Shown here: one piece after another, positions 45,777 through 53,978 of the stretch
Layout: every line of letters starts with the position of its first letter
Numbering within the stretch: the first letter of the stretch is position 1
DNA from: Agrobacterium sp. a22-2
GTDB lineage: Bacteria > Pseudomonadota > Alphaproteobacteria > Rhizobiales > Rhizobiaceae
NCBI RefSeq assembly: GCF_012276985.1
Contig: NZ_JAAXMM010000002.1
Location: 248,001-312,000 of the forward strand
Reading direction: 5' to 3'
Length of the DNA: 64,000 bases
Program-made: the position numbers and the translations under genes
Notes under the pieces: model-generated
What the model saw: the letters and a program-made list of their open reading frames with translations, nothing else
Databases searched by the model: none
Told to the model about the DNA's origin: nothing

Positions 45777-46172
45777 TTGGCCAAGATGATCCATTCGATG
45801 ATCCGCATTCTCGACGAGACCCGGTCCCTCGCCTTCTATGGGGCGGCGTTCGGGCTCACTGTTGCCGAGCGGCTCGATTTCGAAACCTTCACCCTGCTTT
45901 ACCTCAGCAATGGCGAGAGCGAGTTCGAGCTGGAGCTGACGGTCAACAAGGGCCGGACCGAGGCCTATGGCCTCGGCGATGGTTATGGTCATCTGGCGGT
46001 TTCGGTCACCGATCTCGATGCCGAGCATTTGCGCGTCACCGATCTCGGGCTGAACCCCGGCAAGATCATCGAGCTCAAACGGGACGGCGCGCTGTTGGCG
46101 CGGTTCTTCTTCTTGACCGATCCGGACGGCTACAAGATCGAGGTGCTGCAGCGGCACGGACGTTACAAGTAA
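45777..46172 (+). CDS. VOC-family (glyoxalase I-like) protein with TTG start
   Basis: A 131-aa single VOC domain: KMIHSMIRILDETRSLAFYGAAFGL at the N-terminus (split here as two motifs), GHLAVSVTDLDA in the middle and FLTDPDGYKIEVLQR at the end, with His/Glu residues that could bind metal as in lactoylglutathione lyase. The TTG at 45777 is chosen because GAGGAG (45765-45770) lies 6 nt before it; from ATG 45786 the spacing would be 15 nt, and ATG 45744 adds unrelated residues. A methylglyoxal-related role is possible but not shown. Confidence 0.78.
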   Translation: MAKMIHSMIRILDETRSLAFYGAAFGLTVAERLDFETFTLLYLSNGESEFELELTVNKGRTEAYGLGDGYGHLAVSVTDLDAEHLRVTDLGLNPGKIIELKRDGALLARFFFLTDPDGYKIEVLQRHGRYK

Positions 46173-46309
46173 GTCGACCGGCTGCGGCGGATAGGAGGTC
46201 CGCCGCTCTGATCGAGAATTGGGGCCGGCACTTGATGGTGCCGTCCGACAGCGGACTGGGTGAGGCCGGCTCCGTTTCATGAACCGCAGGACTTTGGGAG
46301 GAGACTGAC

Positions 46310-46840
46310 GTGGTAACAGTTTACGAGAAAACGAATGGGCTTTCCCGCCGCGATCTTTTGAAGCGCGGCAGCATCGGCGCCATGCTGGTGATCAGCGGGA
46401 CGGCGGTGATCAGTCCGCACAATGCCTGGGGCCTGGAGGCGACCGCCTTGAAGCCGGAGACCATGGCAACCCTGATCACGCTTGCCGGCGATATCTATCC
46501 GCACGACCAGCTTGCCGATCGCTTCTATGCGATCGCGGTCAAGGGACAGGATGCCCGTGCCGGCAAGGATGCCGCCCACAAGGCGCTGATCGAGGACGGT
46601 ATCGCCGATCTCAATACCCGCGCCGGGGCCGGCGGCTATTCGGGGCTCGGCTGGGAGGACGACCGGGTGGCGATCCTTCGGGATATCGAGACCACGCCGT
46701 TTTTCCAGGCGATCCGCGGCGACCTCGTCGTCAGCCTCTATAACCAGCCGGAGCTCTGGCCGATCTTCGGCTACGAGGGCGAGTCCTATTCCAAGGGCGG
46801 TTATATCGAGCGCGGCTTCAGCGACATCGAGTGGCTCTGA
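46310..46840 (+). CDS. Tat-exported small subunit of a GMC dehydrogenase (gluconate 2-DH subunit 3 family)
   Basis: A 176-aa protein starting at a GTG (46310) with GGGAGGAG at ideal distance. Residues about 11-42 are a twin-arginine signal (SRRDLLKRGSIGAML, then a hydrophobic run). The mature part (TLITLAGDIYPHD...AIRGDLVVSLYN...GYEGESYSKGGYI) is the subunit-3 fold that accompanies membrane GMC dehydrogenases oxidising aldoses, polyols or gluconate. The large subunit follows 100 bp downstream. It carries the Tat signal for the pair, since the large subunit has none. Confidence 0.85.
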   Translation: MVTVYEKTNGLSRRDLLKRGSIGAMLVISGTAVISPHNAWGLEATALKPETMATLITLAGDIYPHDQLADRFYAIAVKGQDARAGKDAAHKALIEDGIADLNTRAGAGGYSGLGWEDDRVAILRDIETTPFFQAIRGDLVVSLYNQPELWPIFGYEGESYSKGGYIERGFSDIEWL

Positions 46841-46940
46841 GCCTTCATCGCTTCGACAGACCTGCGTGGAGCCGGCGCCTCGATATGCGCCGCCACGCGA
46901 CATCAATTCATAGCTGATTTCGACTTTCTGGGAGGAAAAC

Positions 46941-48512
46941 ATGGCAGCTCCTTACGATCTCAACGACGACAGCGTGGTCGTCATCATCGGTTCGGGTGCG
47001 GGCGGCGGAACGCTCGGCAACGAACTGGCACAGAAGGGCGTCGACGTCGTCATTCTGGAAGCGGGCAACCGCATCGAATACGAGGAATTCGTCAACGATG
47101 AATGGGCGAGCTTCTCGCAGCTGGCCTGGCTCGACAACCGCACAACCGGTGGCGGCTGGCGGGTGTCGAAGGATTTTCCCAACCTGCCGGCATGGATCGT
47201 CAAGGCGGTCGGCGGCACCACGACCCACTGGGCCGGCGCATCCCTGCGCTTCCAGGAGCACGAGTTCAAGGACCTCACCCATTACGGCAAGGTCGAAGGC
47301 GCCAACCTGCTCGACTGGCCGATCACGCTCGCCGATCTCGAACCTTACTACGCCAAGGCCGAGGACAAGATGGGCGTGACCCGCACCAACGGCATCGAGG
47401 GCCTGCCGGGCAACAACAATTTCAAGATCCTCAAGGCCGGGGCCGACAAGCTCGGCTACAAGGAATGTCACACCGGCAACATGGCGATCAACTCGGCGCC
47501 GCGTGACGACCGCAACAGCTGTCAGCAGACCGGGTTCTGCTTCCAGGGCTGCAAATGGGGCGCCAAGTGGTCGACGCTCTATACGGAAATCCCCAAGGGC
47601 GAGGGGACCGGCAAGCTCGAGGTGCGGCCGAATTCGCATGTGGTCAAGATCGAGCATGACAAGGACGGCAAGGTCAATGCCGTGGTTTATGCGGACAAGG
47701 ACGGCAAGCTGCAGAGCCAGAAGGCCCGAATCGTCTGTCTGGCCGGCAATTCCATCGAGAGCCCGCGGCTGCTGCTGAATTCGGCATCGTCGCTGTTCCC
47801 GGATGGTCTTGCCAATTCCTCCGGCCAGGTCGGGAAGAACTACATGCGCCACACGACCGGTTCGGTCTATGGGGTGTTTGAAAAGCCGGTGCATATGTAT
47901 CGCGGCACCACCATGGCCGGCATTATCCGCGATGAAGCCAAGCATGATCCGTCGCGCGGCTTCGTCGGCGGCTATGAGCTGGAAACCCTGTCGCTCGGCA
48001 TTCCGTTCATGGCGGCCTTCCTCGATCCGGGCGGCTGGGGCCGCTCCTTCACCTCGGCCATGGACCAATATGCCAATATGGCCGGCCTGTGGATCGTCGG
48101 CGAGGACATGCCGCAGGAACAGAATGCTGTAACGCTGCATGCAACGCTCAAGGACAAGTATGGCATGCCGATCCCGGATGTCTCGTTCACCGACCATCCG
48201 AACGATGTGGCGATGCGCAACCACGCCTACAAGAAGGGCATGGCGATCTACGAGGCTGTCGGCGCGACCCGCACCTTCCCGACGCCGCCTTATCCGTCGA
48301 CCCACAATCTCGGCACCAACCGCATGAGCGAAAAGGCTGGGGATGGCGTGGTCAACAAACACGGACGGACGCACGACATCAAGAACCTGTTCATCTCGGA
48401 CGGCAGCCAGTTCACCACCGGGGCGGCGGAAAATCCGACGCTGACCATCGTGTCGCTGGCGATCCGCCAGGCCGAACACATCGCCTCGGAAATGGCCGCC
48501 GGCAGCATCTGA
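46941..48512 (+). CDS. GMC-family oxidoreductase, large flavin subunit
   Basis: A 523-aa FAD enzyme. The dinucleotide fold is at residues about 12-42 (VIIGSGAGGGTLGNELAQKG, then VVILEAG), GGTTTHWAGASLRF follows near 93, and the C-terminal half has the GMC active-site end THNLGTNRMS...GAAENPTLTIVSLA. It lacks a signal peptide and is likely co-exported with the Tat-type small subunit upstream. Four cysteines in SCQQTGFCFQGCKWG recall those of gluconate/sorbitol dehydrogenases. No cytochrome c subunit gene follows, so the electron acceptor is unclear. Start follows GGGAGG. Confidence 0.88.
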   Translation: MAAPYDLNDDSVVVIIGSGAGGGTLGNELAQKGVDVVILEAGNRIEYEEFVNDEWASFSQLAWLDNRTTGGGWRVSKDFPNLPAWIVKAVGGTTTHWAGASLRFQEHEFKDLTHYGKVEGANLLDWPITLADLEPYYAKAEDKMGVTRTNGIEGLPGNNNFKILKAGADKLGYKECHTGNMAINSAPRDDRNSCQQTGFCFQGCKWGAKWSTLYTEIPKGEGTGKLEVRPNSHVVKIEHDKDGKVNAVVYADKDGKLQSQKARIVCLAGNSIESPRLLLNSASSLFPDGLANSSGQVGKNYMRHTTGSVYGVFEKPVHMYRGTTMAGIIRDEAKHDPSRGFVGGYELETLSLGIPFMAAFLDPGGWGRSFTSAMDQYANMAGLWIVGEDMPQEQNAVTLHATLKDKYGMPIPDVSFTDHPNDVAMRNHAYKKGMAIYEAVGATRTFPTPPYPSTHNLGTNRMSEKAGDGVVNKHGRTHDIKNLFISDGSQFTTGAAENPTLTIVSLAIRQAEHIASEMAAGSI

Positions 48513-48575
48513 CAGCGGGTGCTTGAACGATCACAATCCGCGCGTCCGCAATATCCGGGCGCGTGGATTTCTCAC

Positions 48576-49712
48576 TCAGGCGGCCATCTTGTCCCGGCGG
48601 TGGCGGGCAGGGGGAACCGCCATCTGGTTGCCGCGCCAGACAAAGCCGTTGCCGAACCAGGCCGCGGCCCAGAGGGCCGGAAGGGCGGCATCGCGCAGCA
48701 AGAGGGCCGCCGGCGTGCGCAGCGACAGTGGCCAGCGAAAGAGACGGGTCAGCAGGATTTCAGAACCGTACCACAGGGCGGCATAGAGCAGCCCGGCCCA
48801 AAGCGGCCAGTCGCCGAACCCCACGAGAACTGCAGTCGAAAGCATCGGCAGGGCGCCGCCGCTTAAGATTTCCGGTGCGAAATAGAGCGGAAAGGAGGCC
48901 CGCCGCAGCCGCGCCCAGCGCAATTGCCGGCGCCAGATGCCGCCCCAACTGCGCCGGCCGAGCGGCTGCTGGAACGGCTCGATGGTCAAGCGCACGCAAA
49001 GGCCTGCTGTCCGCACGATCTTGGTGGCGGCCGCATCCTCTGCCACCTCCTCGGCAAGGCTTTCGATGCCGCCACTGGCATCCAGCAGGCTGCGCTGCAT
49101 CAGCATGGTCTTGCCCTGGCCGAAGCCGAAGCCGATCTCGTCGGCGACAAGCTGCCAGCGCGCCTGGAAACTGTTCAGCCAGACGCATTCGACCTCGGCC
49201 CAGAATCCCTCCGGCGCTGAACCGGCGGGCGGCGAGCACACCATGCCGGTGCCGGGCAGCCAGCGGGCAAACAGCCGGTCGAGATAATCGGACGGCGCGA
49301 GCACATTGCTGTCGGCAAGGACGATCCAGTCGTGGCACGCCGCATTCCAGCCCTTGACGACATTGTTGAGTTTCGGATTGACGCTGACCTTGACGTCGCC
49401 GACCAGAAGGCGCGCCGCGACATCGGGATGGGCGGCGATCAGCCGTTCGACCAGCGGGATGGCCGGGTCATCCGTGGCGGCCACGCAGAAGATGATCTCG
49501 ACCTCGGGCCAGTCGAGGTGGAAGGTCGATTCAAGCGTTTCGGCCAGATTGTTTTCAAGGCCGCAGACCGGCCGCAGGATGCTGACCGGTGGCCGTTTGA
49601 TCTGCCAGTCGGTGGCGGTCGGGGCGGCTTTGCGGATGCGACGGGCGGCGACGGCAATGCTGACAAGGTGGCTGATCAAGGCAATCGCGCAGACTATCGA
49701 CAGTGCCCACAT
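48576..49712 (-). CDS. Ceramide glucosyltransferase-like enzyme (GT21 family)
   Basis: A 378-aa membrane glycosyltransferase. One N-terminal helix is followed by SILRPVCGLENNL (nucleotide-sugar site), DSNV (about 134-137, metal/D2), AEDAAAT (D3) and RRQLRW (about 263-268, the (Q/R)xxRW motif), then two or three C-terminal helices. The D-D-D-(Q/R)xxRW set is the signature of ceramide glucosyltransferases, which add glucose from UDP-glucose to ceramide; hopanoid HpnI enzymes are related. Start follows AAGGAAA. It converges with the GMC gene. Confidence 0.85.
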   Translation of the reverse strand: MWALSIVCAIALISHLVSIAVAARRIRKAAPTATDWQIKRPPVSILRPVCGLENNLAETLESTFHLDWPEVEIIFCVAATDDPAIPLVERLIAAHPDVAARLLVGDVKVSVNPKLNNVVKGWNAACHDWIVLADSNVLAPSDYLDRLFARWLPGTGMVCSPPAGSAPEGFWAEVECVWLNSFQARWQLVADEIGFGFGQGKTMLMQRSLLDASGGIESLAEEVAEDAAATKIVRTAGLCVRLTIEPFQQPLGRRSWGGIWRRQLRWARLRRASFPLYFAPEILSGGALPMLSTAVLVGFGDWPLWAGLLYAALWYGSEILLTRLFRWPLSLRTPAALLLRDAALPALWAAAWFGNGFVWRGNQMAVPPARHRRDKMAA

Positions 49713-49804
49713 GGTGCTTTCCTTATACCCGGCCTATCCGGGATATAGAGGCTGTGTGACAGTTCGATGAAATAGCATGGGAGGCAGGCCGGGGGCAAAG
49801 CGCT

Positions 49805-50395
49805 TCAGCCGTTGCGCAGAACCTTGACCAGCCGCCAGCCGAGATAGAGCGTGACGGCGGCGCCGACGGCAAAGCCGCTGAGATCGCTGGCCAGTTCGGC
49901 AATGGTGATGACATTGTCGCTGAACACCATGCCAAGACCGACATAGAGCCCCACCCAGACAATTTCGCCGAGCGCCCCGAACAGCGTGAAGCGGGCCCAT
50001 GAAAAACCGGTGGCGCCGGTGATGAGGTTCACATAGGGGCCGAGCGGCGCCAGCAGCCAGCGGGTGAAGAACACGCCAGTGCCGCCATGGCGGTCGATCT
50101 CGTGGCGGGCCTTGTCGAGCGCCTGGCGGCCGGACGGTTTTCGAACAATGCGCGCCATGATGGGGCCGCCGCCGGCGCGGCCGATGAAAAAGCCCAATTG
50201 GTCGCCGCCGATGGCGGCGGCAAGGGCGGTTATGATCACCGTCACGGGGCTGAAATCGCCGGCAACAGCCAGCGAGCCCATCAGCATCATCACCACGGAC
50301 ACCGGCGCCGGCAGGCCGAGGCAGCTGAGTGTCGTGACGATCGCCAGGAAGGGCAGTCCGTAAAGCGGCACCAGCGCCAGGAACGCTTCCGTCAT
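49805..50395 (-). CDS. DedA-family (VTT domain) membrane protein
   Basis: A 196-aa inner-membrane protein with about five hydrophobic segments and the DedA pattern: LPAPVSVVMMLMGSL, GGDQLGFFIGRAGG, the conserved FFTRWLLAPLGPYVNLITGATGFSW (in two pieces) and a C-terminal helix. DedA proteins act in lipid flipping, including recycling of undecaprenyl-phosphate or phosphatidylethanolamine. It starts inside the stop of the upstream gene (ATGA), so the two form a coupled pair. Confidence 0.86.
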   Translation of the reverse strand: MTEAFLALVPLYGLPFLAIVTTLSCLGLPAPVSVVMMLMGSLAVAGDFSPVTVIITALAAAIGGDQLGFFIGRAGGGPIMARIVRKPSGRQALDKARHEIDRHGGTGVFFTRWLLAPLGPYVNLITGATGFSWARFTLFGALGEIVWVGLYVGLGMVFSDNVITIAELASDLSGFAVGAAVTLYLGWRLVKVLRNG

Positions 50396-50748
50396 CGACC
50401 GGCGCCTTCCTCCCGGAGGCGCTGGATGGCGGCCTGGATCTCGGCCTCGAAGGCCTCTGGCGTCTGGCCGCGTTCCTGTGCCATCGATTCGATGGTGGGT
50501 CGCTTGCCCTTTTCCGGCGGCATCAGGTTCAAGGCATCGATCAGGGCATCGCGCGGCACATCGTAGGAATGGGCGATATAGCCGATGGTCATCCAGTCCT
50601 CAAGCGGCTGGTTACGATGGGCGGGGTCGTTCCAGTAGAGCACCCACAGCGCAAAGCGCACGGCGAAGAACAGCGTCACCGCCGTAGCAGCGACGAAGGC
50701 GCTTAAAAGGAGCGCGTGGCGTTTCCAGAGGGATGACAGTCGTCGCAT
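50392..50748 (-). CDS. Single-pass membrane protein of unknown function coupled to dedA
   Basis: A 118-aa protein with a basic N-terminus, one transmembrane helix (about 12-34) and a soluble C-terminal part ([26 protein letters not shown], followed by an acidic helical tail). The [18 protein letters not shown] segment suggests a small HTH-like helical module. Its function is not known. The stop overlaps the DedA start by 4 bp, implying a stoichiometric partner. Confidence 0.75.
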   Translation of the reverse strand: MRRLSSLWKRHALLLSAFVAATAVTLFFAVRFALWVLYWNDPAHRNQPLEDWMTIGYIAHSYDVPRDALIDALNLMPPEKGKRPTIESMAQERGQTPEAFEAEIQAAIQRLREEGAGR

Positions 50749-50857
50749 GAGGGCTCCGTGCCGGCACTGTCCACAGTGCCCCGGCCGTCGGGGCTTGACA
50801 CGACGGACACCGCCCTTTCAATCAGGAAAGCGCAGAACGGTAAAGGGTGACCTCGGT

Positions 50858-51559
50858 ATGACGGCGACGGAGATCAGACTGGAGGAAAGCTGGAAGCGGG
50901 TGCTCGGGCCGGAGTTTTCGAGCCCTTACATGCAGCAGCTTCGCGAATTCCTGCTGGCGGAAAAGGCCGATGGCAAGCGCATCTTCCCGAAGGGAGGCGA
51001 GTATTTCCGGGCTCTCGACCTGACGCCGCTTGAGGACGTGCGCGTCGTCATCCTCGGGCAGGATCCCTATCATGGTGCCGGCCAGGCCCATGGGCTGTGC
51101 TTCAGCGTTCAGCCGGGCGTGCGCCTGCCGCCGTCGCTGGTCAATATCTACAAGGAATTGGAGGCGGACCTCGGCATTCCGCCGGCCCGTCACGGCTTTC
51201 TCGAAAGCTGGGCACGGCAGGGCGTATTGTTGCTGAACAGCGTGCTGACGGTCGAAGAGGCGCGCGCCGCGTCCCATCAGGGGCGGGGCTGGGAACGTTT
51301 CACCGACGCGGTGATCCGCATCATCAACGACGAATGCGAGAATGTCGTCTTCATCCTGTGGGGGGCGTACGCCCAAAAGAAGGCGGCCTTTGTCGATCAG
51401 AAACGCCACCTTGTCCTCAAGTCGCCGCATCCCTCGCCCCTGTCGGCCCATAACGGCTTTTTCGGCAGTCGGCCATTTTCAAAGGCCAATGAATTTCTGA
51501 TGTCGCGCGGGCTGGAGCCGATCGACTGGCGTCTGCCCGAAGAGCCACATACTGTCTGA
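50858..51559 (+). CDS. udg: Uracil-DNA glycosylase (family 1)
   Basis: Cytoplasmic repair enzyme that removes uracil from DNA. The 233-aa protein has motif 1 [13 protein letters not shown] (about 67-79, Asp is the catalytic base), the central WGAYAQKK strand and motif HPSPLS (about 191-196) of the leucine loop. Length and order match UNG. ATG 50858 begins at the conserved N-terminus; the ORF from 50747 runs through promoter DNA. It stands alone and is divergent from the dedA pair. Confidence 0.95.
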   Translation: MTATEIRLEESWKRVLGPEFSSPYMQQLREFLLAEKADGKRIFPKGGEYFRALDLTPLEDVRVVILGQDPYHGAGQAHGLCFSVQPGVRLPPSLVNIYKELEADLGIPPARHGFLESWARQGVLLLNSVLTVEEARAASHQGRGWERFTDAVIRIINDECENVVFILWGAYAQKKAAFVDQKRHLVLKSPHPSPLSAHNGFFGSRPFSKANEFLMSRGLEPIDWRLPEEPHTV

Positions 51560-51680
51560 TGTTGCAGTGCGATCACAGACCCCGATGTCAGCTAGGCCCC
51601 TAAAATCTTAGTGCTTTTCATACGGAACAATTTCGGCATACTCCGGAAATACTTCCGTTGAATTCCTAGGATCAATACCG

Positions 51681-52967
51681 ATGAACCCGTCAGTCTTCTC
51701 CCGTCCGGTGTGGAGGCGCCCGAACCGTGCGTCTGTTGCCGCCGTCGAGCTTGAGCGAAACGAAGAGGCTGATCTCGTCGTCATCGGCGGTGGCTTTCAA
51801 GGCTTGTCGACGGCATTGCATGCCGCCAGAAAGGGGCTGTCTGTCCGGGTGATCGAGGCCGGCCGAATTGGCGAAGGCGCTTCGGGGCTGAATGGCGGGC
51901 AGGTCATACCGGGCCTGAAATACGACCCGGAATGGCTGCTGCGGCATTTCGGCGATGAGCGCGGAGAGCGGCTGGCGGCGTTTTCTGAGAAAACGGCCGA
52001 TGCCGTCTTCGACCTGATCGAGGCCGAGGGGCTCGATGTGGAGCATTGCCGCAACGGCTGGATCCAGGCGGCGCATACCGAAACGGCGCTGGCCGCTGCT
52101 GCGGAGCGCAACCGCCAATGGAAGACGAGGGGTGCCGACGCGACGCTGCTGAACGATGCCGAGATTTCGTTCATGACCGGTGCACGCGGCTATCTCGGCG
52201 GCTGGCTCGACCGACGCGCCGGGGTCATCAATCCGCTGGCCTTCGTGCTGGAATTGGCGCGGCTGGCCGGCGAGGCCGGTGTGCGGATCGCTGAAGGCGA
52301 GCGGGCAACGGGCCTCAGGCAGGAAAGCGGCCGCTGGCATGTGGAAACGGCCGGCGGTGGCGTGGTGCGCGCCAAGACGGTGGTCATCGCCACCAATGCC
52401 TATTCCGATGCGCTGGTGCCGGGCCTTGCCCGCAGCCTCGTTCCGCTCAACTCCTTCCAGATCGCCACCGCGCCGCTGCCTATTCTTCAGCAGGACCTGA
52501 TTCTGTCGCATGGCCAGGCGGTCTCCGACAGCCGGCGCATCCTTGTTTATTATCGCAAGAGCCCCGACGGGCGTCTGGTGCTGGGCGGTCGGGGTCGGAT
52601 GGCGACGCCTCGCCATGCCGAGGACTGGGCGCATCTGGAGCACGCCCTGCTACGGCTTTTTCCGGCGCTGACCGGCATCGACATCGAGCATCGCTGGTTC
52701 GGACGGGTGGCGATGACGGCGGATCACCTGCCGCATATCCACGAACCGCAGAAGGGCCTGCTGATGGCCGCCGGCTGCCAGGGGCGCGGCGTCGGCCTGA
52801 TGACGGCGCTGGGCAAGCGTTTTGCCGATTACATCGAAAGCGGCGATCCGTTGACGCTGCCATTCCCGATCTCGCCGATCCGACCCATCCCGCTGCATGC
52901 CCTGCGCCAGGTCGGCGTCGCGGCCATGATCACCTGGTATCGCATGCTCGACGGGCTCGAGCGCTAA
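51681..52967 (+). CDS. FAD-dependent amine oxidase (PuuB-like, gamma-glutamylputrescine oxidase family)
   Basis: A 428-aa DAO-type flavoprotein: N-terminal VVIGGGFQGLSTALHAARKG, then IEAGRIGEGASGLNGGQV (FAD site), and a C-terminal GCQGRGVGLMTALGKRFADYI. The NGGQ stretch and overall length match PuuB and related oxidases of polyamine or methylated amine breakdown. The true substrate is not visible. It is separated from udg by about 120 bp and precedes the toxin-antitoxin pair. Confidence 0.82.
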   Translation: MNPSVFSRPVWRRPNRASVAAVELERNEEADLVVIGGGFQGLSTALHAARKGLSVRVIEAGRIGEGASGLNGGQVIPGLKYDPEWLLRHFGDERGERLAAFSEKTADAVFDLIEAEGLDVEHCRNGWIQAAHTETALAAAAERNRQWKTRGADATLLNDAEISFMTGARGYLGGWLDRRAGVINPLAFVLELARLAGEAGVRIAEGERATGLRQESGRWHVETAGGGVVRAKTVVIATNAYSDALVPGLARSLVPLNSFQIATAPLPILQQDLILSHGQAVSDSRRILVYYRKSPDGRLVLGGRGRMATPRHAEDWAHLEHALLRLFPALTGIDIEHRWFGRVAMTADHLPHIHEPQKGLLMAAGCQGRGVGLMTALGKRFADYIESGDPLTLPFPISPIRPIPLHALRQVGVAAMITWYRMLDGLER

Positions 52968-53113
52968 GTGTTTTCGGTGCCGACCGAAATTTGCGAGATT
53001 AAGGAGCAAATACAAACAGCTTCGAAGGCATGCGGAACGTCGAGTTATTGCGTTCTCACGGAAGCTCCTTTGCGTTAGGTTCGGAGGGGTATCGACAGCA
53101 GTTTGCGCGTCCA

Positions 53114-53146
53114 TTGACAAAATGCGTAAAACTCGTATTTTACACA
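53114..53146 (+). promoter_or_regulatory. Promoter with overlapping palindromic operator of the toxin-antitoxin pair
   Basis: TTGACA (53114-53119) and TATTTT (53136-53141), 16 bp apart, form a strong sigma-70-type promoter. The palindrome GTAAAA-N6-TTTTAC (53126-53143, extended to TG...CA at 53123 and 53146) overlaps the -10 element. This is the usual place for an antitoxin to repress its own operon. Confidence 0.65.
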
Positions 53147-53164
53147 AAAAGGAGACGAGCAATC

Positions 53165-53419
53165 ATGGCCCAAGCTTTAAGAGTTTCCGCAACTGAGTTC
53201 GCCCGTAAATTTACGACATTCAGGGAACAGGTCCAGTCGGCGGGTGTGATTGAAGTCACGGCGCATAACCGCACGATCGGTGGGTTCCTCTCTGCAGCGG
53301 AACTCAACCACTATCACGACATGAAAAAACGTGAGCGCGAAGTCATTCGTGTCAGCGAAATGGACGACGAAACCATGGCGTTGATCATGAATTCTGAATA
53401 CGGCAAAGCATCCGAGTGA
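53165..53419 (+). CDS. Phd/YefM-type antitoxin-like protein
   Basis: An 84-aa protein with the N-terminal Phd/YefM DNA-binding fold: RVSATEFARKFTTFREQV, then IEVTAHNRTIGGFLSAAELNHY, followed by an acidic C-terminal tail that would wrap a toxin (REREVIRVSEMDDETM). The start at 53165 sits 11 nt after AAAGGAG; the longer ORF from 53030 would cross its own promoter. It overlaps the next gene by 4 bp (GTGA) and is preceded by a promoter with a palindromic operator, both standard in toxin-antitoxin operons. Confidence 0.78.
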   Translation: MAQALRVSATEFARKFTTFREQVQSAGVIEVTAHNRTIGGFLSAAELNHYHDMKKREREVIRVSEMDDETMALIMNSEYGKASE

Positions 53420-53841
53420 AATACCCAACTCCGGTTGCGGGCCTCGTCGTGCGCTACAATTACCTGTGGGACAAGGAAAAGAGCGAGGGGTTTTCCTTGG
53501 GGAGCAAGGACAGGCCTTGCGCCATTGTCGTTTATCACTCGAAGACCAACGACACCATCGTCGTGCCGATCACGCATTCTCCACCCGACCTTGGTGAGGA
53601 AGACCTCTCCCTTGAGGTTCCGCCGGAACTCTGCCGCCAGCTCGGCTTGGACGATGACGCCAACTGGATTCGCGTAAGCGAGGTCAACAGATTTGAATGG
53701 CCCGGCGTTCACCTTAGGTCACTGCCCTCTGATCCGAGCCGTTGTCATTATGGAATGATCCCGCCGGACCTCTTCGAACGGCTTAAAGCCAAACTTCAGG
53801 AGACGATGAAGAAGGGACGGGTGGCTTTGGCTAAGCGTTGA
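53416..53841 (+). CDS. PemK/MazF-like toxin candidate
   Basis: A 141-aa protein starting at a GTG (53416) that overlaps the antitoxin stop. The N-terminal half, VVRYNYLWDKEKSEG then GSKDRPCAIVVYH and TIVVPITHSPP, matches the strand pattern of PemK/MazF-type mRNA interferases and their PemK-like relatives (the R-CAIV... and P-T core). The C-terminal part is longer than in MazF and carries NWIRVSEVNRFEWPG. RNase activity is inferred from fold resemblance only. A PemK-like toxin with a Phd-type antitoxin is a less common mix. Confidence 0.65.
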   Translation: MKYPTPVAGLVVRYNYLWDKEKSEGFSLGSKDRPCAIVVYHSKTNDTIVVPITHSPPDLGEEDLSLEVPPELCRQLGLDDDANWIRVSEVNRFEWPGVHLRSLPSDPSRCHYGMIPPDLFERLKAKLQETMKKGRVALAKR

Positions 53842-53978
53842 TTGGCGGGCGCTATGGTGGCCGATCTTCTCTCTGCTGCATAATTCCTGAAAATTTTGCG
53901 GGTGCGCTTCTGCGGCTTGCGGCGGTCAGCGGCTTGATTGATAGTGCGCGGCACAAACCGTATCCAGAGGAGTAAGCC

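Noticed and set aside
46908..48479. 523-codon reverse ORF over the GMC gene
   Set aside because: Same length as, and antisense to, an intact flavoenzyme gene.
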